A stretch of DNA of 27,968 nucleotides from a virus: positions 1 to 27,968 of the IMG/VR virus record IMGVR_UViG_3300045918_000844, one strand, 5' to 3'. Below are positions 1 to 6,437 of the stretch, piece by piece (the stretch's first letter is position 1; every line of letters starts with the position of its first letter). Under the pieces are notes generated by a model. It was not told the DNA's origin. It did not search any database and saw nothing but the letters and a program-made list of their open reading frames with translations. The translations under genes were made by a program, and so were the position numbers.

Positions 1-414
1 TTATTGTGCTTTGGCTATAGCATCCGTTAAATCATACTGCGCATCTTCTATGCCCTCGATAGACTTCACCATATCAGTTAGTTCATTGGTGCGGTCAATC
101 TCTGACTGCGTAGCATCGCGCGGCGGTTGCAATTGCCAACTTAAACTCGTCACAGAGCGACGACGTTTTGCCAATTCAGAAAAAATATGTGGGTCTCGCT
201 CTTCAATCAACTCAAATAACTCGGCTTGCTTAGCAATAAACCCCATATCAGCCGCCGCAAACGCACTGGCTAACCGTGCAGGGTCTAGCGTGGTTACAGA
301 GTTATAATTCATCGAGCCGCCTTGCATTGACCTAGCCCCCGTTTGAGTTTGGTCTAAGCCTTTAGGGACTAATGCGCGTAACGCCGCCACGGTTTTTTTA
401 AAACTAATCATCAT
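1..414 (-). pseudogene. Truncated Mu gp29-like (DUF935) portal protein, N-terminal part
   Basis: This frame of 137 residues looks like the beginning of a DUF935 portal protein, the ring at the head vertex through which DNA is packaged. The N-terminal half has the usual lead into 'DPHIFSELAKRRRSVTSLSW', followed by a 'LTDAIAKA' segment near the end. Portal proteins of this family normally run to about 500 residues, and the next expected residues would continue an aromatic-rich motif; instead a TAA stop follows at 3..1. It sits directly downstream of the large terminase, the normal Mu position for the portal gene. The missing three quarters could lie beyond the window after a frameshift or insertion, or may be lost. 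The family assignment is fairly firm. Calling it broken is an inference from length. Confidence 0.7.
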
Positions 415-435
415 CGTTTTCCGTATTCAGTTAAG

Positions 436-535
436 CCCTTCGACAAACACCCTTCGACAAGCTCAGGGCGAACGGCTTGGTAATTAAACCGTTCGTGGTG
501 AGCTGTGAGCCTGTCGAACAGTCGAACCATGAATG
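436..535. repeat. Interspersed TTCGACAAGCTCA-type repeat, locus 1
   Basis: The gap between the large terminase and portal genes is almost entirely made of fragments of the repeat family: CCCTTCGACAAACAC, CCTTCGACAAGCTCAGGG, then the opposite orientation CCGTTCGTGGTGAGCTG and a final TGTCGAACAGTCGAACCAT. Copies face each other, so the stretch can fold into hairpins. It lies in the untranslated gap and ends three bases before the terminase stop codon. Confidence 0.9.
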
Positions 536-537
536 GT

Positions 538-2349
538 TTAATCATCATCGTCCCACTCATCGTAAAATTGATTTCTTGCGTCATTTAATGCGTGATAATT
601 GGCTTCGTTAAGTCTGCCCATACGTTCGTTAGCCCGCAATTTTCCTGCTGCTGAGATATATTTCCACTCGCCACCAAACTCTATTGCCAACTTCCACAAC
701 ATCTCTAAAGAATCAGGGCCATCATCATGATCGGCTTCGGGGTAAAACTTTAACTGCTCAATTAACGTGCTTTGGTTATGCCCTAATCGGATCAGTCCAT
801 TATTGACGTGTGGCTGTAACGACATAATGCGCAAATTTTTATCGTTAATCGGAATAACAGGAATAGCAGGGAATGCAATGCCCTGAGCAGCACCCGCTTT
901 AATCAGCAATGAATTTAGAATGTACTGATACTGCACGCTCTCAATAGCCCAGCCTATGCAACCATATTCAATCTGTAATTCAACGGCACGGGTAATAATC
1001 AAATCGGGTACACGCCGACAAATATCAGCCTCAACAACATCTAAAATCATCGTGTTGCGATTAAATCCACCCACAAGAATTGCCGACGGATCACCCGTTG
1101 CCCCACTTGTGCCTTTTTTTCCTAATGACGGATCGACTGCACCATAAAACACCCAGTCATTTAATCGATTAACCCAAAACTGAATCGTTTTAAACGGTGC
1201 GTTCTCATCATTACCCGCTTCATTTTGATATTCTTGTGCAAACGCTTGATGATTAGTCGCCCTGATACACATCAAACGATACAGCGGGCGAATAGACCAC
1301 GACACCACTGCCCCTGCATCCATTGTGGCTTTATTTTTTTGATAAAATTCTAACGCTTCAATTTCAAACTCTGCCCGTTCATCATGATGCCCACCGTTAA
1401 GATAGTTTTCTAAATTTTGTGTTGGCAATCGGGTATAAAGAGCCTCCCACTGCTCCCACAACGCCATGTTATCGGGCATTTTCATAATCGAGCGGAACAC
1501 TTTACGCCGCCACCCTGCCGCGTTTGAAACGCGATTAATTGCCGCGTCATAATGCAGGGACGTTCCGACCCAAAACACATCCATTCCCGTCACATTTGGG
1601 TTATCAGGTTTAGAGGGTGGGGCTAAACCCAACACGGCAGACAGCACATACTTTTCAGTCTTATCACGCTGGGCTTTCTGCTTAACCTGTTCATCATTTT
1701 CTAAATCATCCAAAAAAATCAGGTCAGGACGATATGGCCCATGTTTCATACCACGGATTTTTTTGCCCGTGCCACCAATGCGTATTTTGATATTGTTAGC
1801 AGTGATTGCAGTAGCCGACTGCCACACCCGCCCTTGACCTGTGGCGTTAGGAAAATCTAATAACAGGCGCGGGTTGGTATCGAGTTCAGCTTTAATAGAC
1901 TCCAACATTTCAGCGGCTTGTTCTTCAGTGTTCATGATGATGCCAATCATGTGCTTACGCCCAGTCACGATGCACCACAAACTGCCTAACTGAGTTTCAT
2001 ACGTCGATTTAGCCTCACCACGCGGGGCGAGATGGACTTCACGCCCATCGGCATCGCCATCGATAACGTCGGGGAATCGCTTAAAAATAAACTGCTGAAA
2101 TAACGAAAAATGCGCCGTCGGCACATAATGGGGAAAATAAGTTTGGCAGAAAAATTGATAGTCCTTTTCAGTGCGCTCACGCCGTTCTCGACTAGCGATA
2201 GGATCAGGCGCAAATGCCTCACACTCCAGCTCAATAGTACGGCGAATATCCTCGCCTAAATTTGCCAGTTCCCTTTCAAACTCCCGCCACGAATGAATAT
2301 CTTTAATATCCCGTTCGTGGTGAGCTTGTCGAACCACCTCATCAGCCAT
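538..2349 (-). CDS. Terminase large subunit (Mu gp28-like)
   Basis: This is the packaging motor: an ATPase that drives DNA into the prohead plus a nuclease that cuts it. The protein has 603 residues from the ATG at 2349. An in-frame start at 2418 would add residues lying wholly inside the upstream gene. A Walker A-like 'APRGEAKST' is near residues 108-116 and a Walker B 'LIFLDDLE' near 210-217. An RNase H-like nuclease start, 'GAVDPS', is near 403-408, with further acidic residues after it. The gene overlaps the end of the small-terminase-like gene by 8 bp, so translation is probably coupled. Residues about 4-14 (VVRQAHHERD) are encoded by a copy of the interspersed repeat. This region precedes the ATPase core, so the protein may well tolerate it. 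Confidence 0.9.
   Translation of the reverse strand: MADEVVRQAHHERDIKDIHSWREFERELANLGEDIRRTIELECEAFAPDPIASRERRERTEKDYQFFCQTYFPHYVPTAHFSLFQQFIFKRFPDVIDGDADGREVHLAPRGEAKSTYETQLGSLWCIVTGRKHMIGIIMNTEEQAAEMLESIKAELDTNPRLLLDFPNATGQGRVWQSATAITANNIKIRIGGTGKKIRGMKHGPYRPDLIFLDDLENDEQVKQKAQRDKTEKYVLSAVLGLAPPSKPDNPNVTGMDVFWVGTSLHYDAAINRVSNAAGWRRKVFRSIMKMPDNMALWEQWEALYTRLPTQNLENYLNGGHHDERAEFEIEALEFYQKNKATMDAGAVVSWSIRPLYRLMCIRATNHQAFAQEYQNEAGNDENAPFKTIQFWVNRLNDWVFYGAVDPSLGKKGTSGATGDPSAILVGGFNRNTMILDVVEADICRRVPDLIITRAVELQIEYGCIGWAIESVQYQYILNSLLIKAGAAQGIAFPAIPVIPINDKNLRIMSLQPHVNNGLIRLGHNQSTLIEQLKFYPEADHDDGPDSLEMLWKLAIEFGGEWKYISAAGKLRANERMGRLNEANYHALNDARNQFYDEWDDDD
2311..2336. repeat. Interspersed repeat inside the terminase gene, locus 2
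   Basis: A single repeat copy (CCGTTCGTGGTGAGCTTGTC followed by GAACCA) forms codons about 5 to 13 of the large terminase without breaking the frame. It adds the peptide VVRQAHHER just after the start codon. Confidence 0.9.
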
Positions 2350-2836
2350 GACGTTTCCCCAAAATACCGCCGATAGCGTCAATGTGCGGATGCAGGGCGC
2401 GTAATGCAGCAGGGTCATTTTCGCGCAGATAATCGACGATAACTTTTAGCGTATCCAGAGAAATAGCCAGCCCAGAAAATGCAGGATTAATGCGAGAAAA
2501 TGCTTTACTAAACTTAGCATACGCATCCGCCAGCGTGGCTTGTAACTGCACTTTAGTCACCGCAGGTAAATCAGCGTCTTTTAATTCGCGCATGGTGGTG
2601 ACTGATTGCCGCGTGAAATCCTCAACCAGTTGCTGATTCAGTGCATCAATCCCTTGGTCACTTACTTGGTAAGCAGTCCTCGCCGTATCCCAATCATCAC
2701 CGCGCTTTTTCGCCTGTTTTTTCCAATCGCGTGAGGTATCGTAGCTCACGCCAAAGGTAATTGCCGCCGCTGTCAATGGCATACCTTCCACATACAGCCG
2801 CCGAACGTTATCGCGGGTCTCTTGAGAATGCGCCAT
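2342..2836 (-). CDS. DUF1804 protein, probable terminase small subunit (Mu gp27-like)
   Basis: This 164-residue protein fits the DUF1804 family, which in Mu-like phages sits immediately before the large terminase and is thought to recognise DNA for packaging. Its N-terminus 'MAHSQETRDNVRRLYVEG' leads into a helix-turn-helix with the sequence 'LTAAAITFGVSYDTSRDWKK'. The rest is helical and ends 'IGGILGKRHG'. I chose the ATG at 2836. A start at 2926 would add 30 residues that read through the end of the preceding gene. The ATG follows that gene's TGA by one base (TGATATG) and the 3' end overlaps the large terminase by 8 bp, so the three genes form one translationally linked unit. The assignment to the small subunit is by family and position. 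Confidence 0.82.
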   Translation of the reverse strand: MAHSQETRDNVRRLYVEGMPLTAAAITFGVSYDTSRDWKKQAKKRGDDWDTARTAYQVSDQGIDALNQQLVEDFTRQSVTTMRELKDADLPAVTKVQLQATLADAYAKFSKAFSRINPAFSGLAISLDTLKVIVDYLRENDPAALRALHPHIDAIGGILGKRHG

Positions 2837-2837
2837 A

Positions 2838-3182
2838 TCAGTTGTTAATTGCCCATTTAATAAACTCAACAGTAGCTGATATGAATGCACCAGAAATACT
2901 GCCGCCAATGATGCTGTGCTTAGCAATCGCCACGGCTTGTTTTTTGTCTGACACTTCTAAATTGCTAACGCGTCGCTCAACAAAGGTTATTTTATCTTTG
3001 ATGCTTTCTTCTAAATGAGTGATACGTTCTTGCGAACGCTCTTCAGCTTTTTTAATTTCGTCGCGTATTAATGACAGATGGTCAAATATCGAGGCAAATT
3101 GCGCCCGACTTTCACCCTGCATGTGTCCCAGCGTGTGCATGATCGTTGCTAGATCAGAATTGGGTGTTGTATTTTCAGTCAT
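2838..3182 (-). CDS. Small coiled-coil membrane protein, holin-like candidate
   Basis: I cannot name the family of this 114-residue protein. A hydrophilic helical stretch (about residues 25-85, rich in E, K, R and Q, with a heptad-like pattern) is followed by one hydrophobic segment, 'SIIGGSISGAFISATVEF', near the C-terminus, then a short tail. A single C-terminal membrane anchor and a long coiled coil suggest an inner-membrane protein with its helix in the cytoplasm or periplasm. It is the first gene after the Mor-like activator and its terminator. In Mu, lysis genes occupy the corresponding region, so a role in lysis is possible but unproven. No endolysin lies beside it. It could equally be an unrelated phage membrane protein. 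Confidence 0.6.
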   Translation of the reverse strand: MTENTTPNSDLATIMHTLGHMQGESRAQFASIFDHLSLIRDEIKKAEERSQERITHLEESIKDKITFVERRVSNLEVSDKKQAVAIAKHSIIGGSISGAFISATVEFIKWAINN

Positions 3183-3265
3183 GACGCATATCCATAAATT
3201 TTAGTATGCGCGTACTTTATAGAGGGGCTTAGCACAGTAGTAGACTAGAAACGATTCCAGCGGAC
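3183..3265 (-). promoter_or_regulatory. Possible Mor-dependent promoter for the terminase operon
   Basis: This 80-bp gap lies between the terminator after mor and the membrane-protein gene. On the minus strand it holds a -10-like TACTAA or TATAAA but no good -35 box, as expected for an activator-dependent middle or late promoter. An inverted pair CGCATA...TATGCG (about 3185-3212) flanks the last part before the start codon. Placement next to a Mor-like gene is the main argument; no binding site can be proved from sequence. Confidence 0.3.
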
Positions 3266-3266
3266 A

Positions 3267-3303
3267 TAAAAAAAGCCCTGTTGGTTTACATCAACAGGGC
3301 TTT
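3267..3303 (-). terminator. Intrinsic terminator after the mor-like gene
   Basis: A perfect 12-bp stem (AAAGCCCTGTTG at 3272-3283 and CAACAGGGCTTT at 3292-3303) with an 8-base loop is followed, on the minus strand, by a run of T (A-run at 3267-3274 on the plus strand). It would end early transcription just past mor and separate it from the packaging genes. The plus strand also has a T-rich tail, so it may work both ways. Confidence 0.85.
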
Positions 3304-3312
3304 AAATTTTTA

Positions 3313-3339
3313 ACCGCTCATGGTGAGCTTGTCGAACCA
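3313..3339. repeat. Interspersed repeat, locus 3
   Basis: One copy (CCGCTCATGGTGAGCTTGTC, then GAACCAT) fills the short space between the terminator and the stop codon of the mor-like gene. Confidence 0.85.
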
Positions 3340-3741
3340 TTAGTCATTAAACAGATCACATTGATTGCTCGGTATATCAACGCAAATATTTTGAATTTGT
3401 CTTGAGGTGAGATTGTACAGGGTTGCTAATGCGTTTAGCGACTTTTTTTGCCTAGCGGTACGAATTTCATGATTGCGAAAACTGATAAAAATTTTATCTA
3501 TTTTCGGTAGTGACAGACGATTGTCATTTGTTAAATACAACGCCAACTCAGCTCGCAGCGCGTTTAATTCATCATCGGACAAGCCCATTTTAACGCTATG
3601 ATTTTTAGGGATGGTAACGCTAGTCCCGCCGAATTTTAGTAGCAACGCCTGTGCCTTTTCTAGCCCTAACGCTCTAATAATAGCCCTTAAAACAGGCGGT
3701 AGATTTTGCAGTAGTTCACGGTAAATTTCATCTTCTTCCAT
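3340..3741 (-). CDS. mor: Mor-like middle/late transcription activator
   Basis: This 133-residue protein matches the Mor/C activator family of Mu-like phages. These proteins bind as dimers upstream of a middle or late promoter and recruit RNA polymerase where the -35 box is poor. The N-terminal dimerisation part shows the family pattern 'LPPVLRAIIRALGLEKAQAL' followed by 'FGGTSVTIPK'. The C-terminal part has the helix-turn-helix 'LNALATLYNLTSRQIQNI'. Mor is the last early gene in Mu, and here too it ends the early cluster and precedes packaging genes. Its ATG follows an AGGAA ribosome site. Unusually, intrinsic terminators lie both just upstream (3761-3787) and just downstream (3267-3303). 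Early transcripts therefore have to read through a hairpin to reach it. No second activator (C) is visible. Confidence 0.85.
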   Translation of the reverse strand: MEEDEIYRELLQNLPPVLRAIIRALGLEKAQALLLKFGGTSVTIPKNHSVKMGLSDDELNALRAELALYLTNDNRLSLPKIDKIFISFRNHEIRTARQKKSLNALATLYNLTSRQIQNICVDIPSNQCDLFND

Positions 3742-3756
3742 TGCTGATTCCTAATA

Positions 3757-3787
3757 AAAAGAAAAAGGCACATAACGCGCCTTTTTC
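3757..3787 (-). terminator. Intrinsic terminator between the early genes and mor
   Basis: A 9-bp stem, GAAAAAGGC (3761-3769) and GCCTTTTTC (3779-3787), is followed on the minus strand by TTTTTATT. It stands after the 60-aa early gene and only about 20 bases before the mor start codon. It could act as an attenuator that keeps mor expression low. Confidence 0.7.
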
Positions 3788-3801
3788 AGTGATGGTTTTA
3801 G

Positions 3802-3984
3802 TTAGTCAGGTTTTTTACAGCTTAGATGAAACTCAACTTCATCTAGCGTTTTTCTAAAAACACCTTTTTCATTATCACGCTCATGAATATCAACTAACAA
3901 ATAACCCTTTACTTCAATTAATTTAAGACCGCGCCGTTCAGCTCTATCATTAAGCTTTTTTCTTTTTGCTGAATAATCCGCCAT
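3802..3984 (-). CDS. Small basic early protein, unknown function
   Basis: The 60-residue product is strongly charged. A basic helix (KRKKLNDRAERRG) leads into a short strand-rich segment with 'LKLIEVKGYLLVDIHERD' and a C-terminus containing one cysteine. It begins five bases after the upstream gene and is the last gene before the terminator at 3761-3787. I do not recognise a family. A small nucleic-acid-binding or regulatory role would fit the charge and position, but nothing in the sequence establishes it. Confidence 0.65.
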   Translation of the reverse strand: MADYSAKRKKLNDRAERRGLKLIEVKGYLLVDIHERDNEKGVFRKTLDEVEFHLSCKKPD

Positions 3985-3989
3985 GATTC

Positions 3990-4694
3990 TTATCCCTTTT
4001 TATCAAAAAACGGAAATTCAAATCCAGCGGGGAATCCAACTGCCGACATTGACAGTGGAATGCTAAATTTGTACGGATTGCCCTCTGCATCAACGGTACT
4101 AGCCTCGATAAAATACACGGAGCGCACAGGTTTATAGGCAGCCATAATAATATTGACCCCATCAGTAAAATTAACATCGTTGAATTTAGTGGTGAGTTTT
4201 TGCAGCTCAAGGACGCGACTAGCGCGTAGATTGCCTTTTGCATCTTTTTTTAACAGTCCAAATACAATATCGACTAACTCGCCAGAGTTAGTATCACGAG
4301 CCAGTGACTGGATAAAATCAGTCACTTTTTTAACGCCTGTCGCTGCCGTATCATCCCAGCCCTCGTTAATGCGATAGCCCACGGTGATTGATGACTCATC
4401 ATCGGAAAATGTATGCGACTGTTGACTATCTTTAACGCCAAATACCTCCGCCTTGAGTTCCAATAAACCGCTGCAATAACTAAACGCCTCTGCTTTTTCT
4501 TGTGACAACAGGGCTGATAATGCTAATAATCGTTTAATAACCACTGGGACGGTTTCGGGTATCAGTTTCTTGTAGGCTTGACGTTGATCTTCTTTGCTTT
4601 GTTTTCTGGCTGCTAATAGATTTTCTAAATCTTGATCCGATAGATCACTCAATTTAAAGGTATCGTTTACGGTATTTTCTGGTTGTGTTTGCAT
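3990..4694 (-). CDS. DUF3164-like Mu-type early protein
   Basis: This 234-residue protein resembles DUF3164 proteins, found in the early region of many Mu-like phages shortly after the B gene; their function is unknown. Seen here: an N-terminal helix region (residues 1-60), a 'YCSGLLELKAEVFGV' helix, a 'SITVGYRIN' strand, and the family's typical 'DAKGNLRASRVLELQKL' stretch near residue 155-170. A closing strand segment 'SVYFIEASTVDAEGNPYKFS' follows. The gene begins four bases after its upstream neighbour, so it belongs to the same transcript as the transposase and ATPase. The DUF call rests on the order of these blocks. Confidence 0.75.
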   Translation of the reverse strand: MQTQPENTVNDTFKLSDLSDQDLENLLAARKQSKEDQRQAYKKLIPETVPVVIKRLLALSALLSQEKAEAFSYCSGLLELKAEVFGVKDSQQSHTFSDDESSITVGYRINEGWDDTAATGVKKVTDFIQSLARDTNSGELVDIVFGLLKKDAKGNLRASRVLELQKLTTKFNDVNFTDGVNIIMAAYKPVRSVYFIEASTVDAEGNPYKFSIPLSMSAVGFPAGFEFPFFDKKG

Positions 4695-4698
4695 GGGT

Positions 4699-5415
4699 TT
4701 AATCCTGTGGTGGTGGGTTGTTTTTTAGTGCTTTAACTTGTGCCAACATAGTGGCTTTTCGTTCTTCTTTCTCTTCGATTGTTAGCGGTAACTTAGTGTT
4801 TACGCCTAGACTTAGGGCATCTTTCAGCGAGGATTTAACAGTATCCGACAGCGGTTTAAATTCCTTCGTTGATTTAGTTTGTGTAGGTGCAGGTAAATCA
4901 CCGTGTTTCTGTTGTTTTTGTGCGGCTAACGCCGCCAACTCAGCAAAACTTAATGAGGCTTCACCATCGACTGGCTTAGCCCTAACACCTGCCCGTTTAT
5001 CAGCCTCCGTTTTGCTTTCGGCTTTACCAGCGAATTGCTCCGCTTGATTCGCCAAAATCGTCAGTAAATACGCATGGCTTTTTAACGGCAACACCAAATT
5101 AGGCGGTGGCGACTCGACCAACTCTTGCAGTTTTGCTACCCAACTATCCAGCGGCACACAATACGTTGTACCGTTGCGCTTAACTTGTACGTCTTTAATC
5201 ATTGGCACTAGCTCTTGCAATAATTTGAGCAGTTTTGACCAACGCAATGCTTGCTTAGCTGGTTTAAAACAATGGGTTAAATAAATGAAACACGGCTTGA
5301 TGACCTTCGGTGGCAAGCTGGTAATCAGCGCGGTAAACCGCCGCGCATCTTCATCTTGCCACGCTTGAATCAAATCAAAGCCGCCGCTGCAATGGGGGCA
5401 GTGAACAATAATCAT
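4699..5415 (-). CDS. Early protein with N-terminal CPHC motif, unknown function
   Basis: The 238-residue product starts 'MIIVHCPHCSGGFDLI', one half of a zinc-ribbon-like motif without an obvious second CxxC. Residues about 35-65 ('YLTHCFKPAKQALRWSKLLKLL') and a 'PLKSHAYLLTIL' block near 110 are reminiscent of uncharacterised early proteins of other Mu-like phages. The C-terminal third is K/E/Q-rich and probably disordered or helical. The start codon overlaps the stop of a 14-codon leader frame, suggesting coupled translation. A replication accessory role is conceivable from its place just after the B-like ATPase, but I cannot support one from motifs. Confidence 0.7.
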   Translation of the reverse strand: MIIVHCPHCSGGFDLIQAWQDEDARRFTALITSLPPKVIKPCFIYLTHCFKPAKQALRWSKLLKLLQELVPMIKDVQVKRNGTTYCVPLDSWVAKLQELVESPPPNLVLPLKSHAYLLTILANQAEQFAGKAESKTEADKRAGVRAKPVDGEASLSFAELAALAAQKQQKHGDLPAPTQTKSTKEFKPLSDTVKSSLKDALSLGVNTKLPLTIEEKEERKATMLAQVKALKNNPPPQD

Positions 5416-5456
5416 TCATTACCTGCCATTGCGCGATCAGGTTCTTTAGTTACCAT
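5412..5456 (-). CDS. 14-aa leader frame coupled to the next gene
   Basis: A short frame, MVTKEPDRAMAGNE, begins six bases after a strong ribosome site (AAGGGG). Its TGA overlaps the ATG of the CPHC-motif gene. It could be a translational leader that delivers ribosomes to the downstream start, whose own ribosome site is weak. It is too short to be sure that it is translated. Confidence 0.35.
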   Translation of the reverse strand: MVTKEPDRAMAGNE

Positions 5457-5466
5457 CACATGCCCC

Positions 5467-6423
5467 TTAAATAGGTTGTAAACACAGAGCTGTAATAGCC
5501 ACTGAGTCAACCAGCATAATGTCTAATGCCCGACCGTTTCTAAACTCACGGATACCTGCAATCAGCCCTTCCACCAGCATTCGCGCTGACCCTTTGCAAT
5601 ACGCATACAAATGATCAATAACTGCATCCGATACATCCTCTGCACCGAAACTGGCTTGTGTTAATGCCGCTGCATCATCACGGCTAATTGATTCGATGGT
5701 TTTGGGGAAAAAGCCCACGCGGCTACGGATTTGGTCAAACTGCCCATGTTCAGGTTCGATAATGCCGCGTAAATACTCCGTGCCAGACAACACAATGCCG
5801 ATGTTGGCAATGTCACGCAAGCGGCGCAGGGTGTGTAATTGCTTAGGGGTTAGTGTTTCCGCTTCATCGATAATGATTAAGCTATCGGTATTACGCAGCG
5901 AGCTAATAATGGCTTGAAACTTGTCTTCTAAGCTGCCTTTCACTTCATAGCCTGTCACCATTCTAGCCAGCATTTTTACTAGGCTATTGACGGTCATCAT
6001 GGGCGTGGCTTCAATCAAATAAGTATTGGCATGGGACGCGGTGTAATGCTTCATGGCAAAGGTTTTGCCTGTGCCAACATACGCCGACAATACCGCAAAG
6101 TTACGATACAACCGTGCTTGAGCGCAGGTGTTTTGTGCCATCTTAAACACACCCGTTTCAACCGCAGGAATAGCATGATTAGTAACCTCATCAAGATGGC
6201 GCAGGGCAGCCATTGCTGTGGATAAAATTTTGCTGGGTGAGGTGGGATAGTTGCCTTTTAAAATCTGATTCAGCGTTGTGGGGCTAGTGCGAGCTAACCG
6301 TGCTAAGGCGGCTTGGGTGTATTTGCGTTGCTCTAACCATTTGAGAGCGTAAGCAATTAGCTCAGCATCCGCAGCAGTGTAATGGGCAGGGTAAGTTTTT
6401 TCAGTTGTGGTGGGCGTAGTCAT
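5467..6423 (-). CDS. B: MuB-like transposition ATPase
   Basis: In Mu, B is an AAA+ ATPase that coats target DNA, activates the transposase and provides target immunity. This 318-residue protein has the same plan. An N-terminal helix-turn-helix lies at about residues 34-58 ('YTQAALARLARTSPTTLNQI'). A Walker A 'YVGTGKT' is at about 115-121, a Walker B 'SLIIIDEAE' at 181-189, and a sensor-like 'GIVLSGTEYL' at about 209-218. Length and domain order match Mu B (312 residues). The gene follows the transposase by 14 bp on the same transcript. The A-B pair is the defining feature of transposable phages, so this call is firm. Confidence 0.92.
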   Translation of the reverse strand: MTTPTTTEKTYPAHYTAADAELIAYALKWLEQRKYTQAALARLARTSPTTLNQILKGNYPTSPSKILSTAMAALRHLDEVTNHAIPAVETGVFKMAQNTCAQARLYRNFAVLSAYVGTGKTFAMKHYTASHANTYLIEATPMMTVNSLVKMLARMVTGYEVKGSLEDKFQAIISSLRNTDSLIIIDEAETLTPKQLHTLRRLRDIANIGIVLSGTEYLRGIIEPEHGQFDQIRSRVGFFPKTIESISRDDAAALTQASFGAEDVSDAVIDHLYAYCKGSARMLVEGLIAGIREFRNGRALDIMLVDSVAITALCLQPI

Positions 6424-6437
6424 CGTAATCTCCTAAA

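Noticed and set aside
2350-2418. Longer start for the large terminase
   Set aside because: It would lie inside the small-terminase gene and adds unmatched residues. ATG 2349 gives the typical 8-bp coupling overlap.
2837-2926. N-terminal extension of the DUF1804 gene with a hydrophobic, signal-like stretch
   Set aside because: It overlaps the end of the preceding gene. The family start MAHSQ lies at 2836.
3199-3227. Weak match between TATGCGCGTACTTTATAG near the terminase promoter and the reverse of the 22-bp repeats at 12693 and 12826
   Set aside because: Gaps are needed to align them and the shared bases are few. It is not strong enough to call a common binding site.
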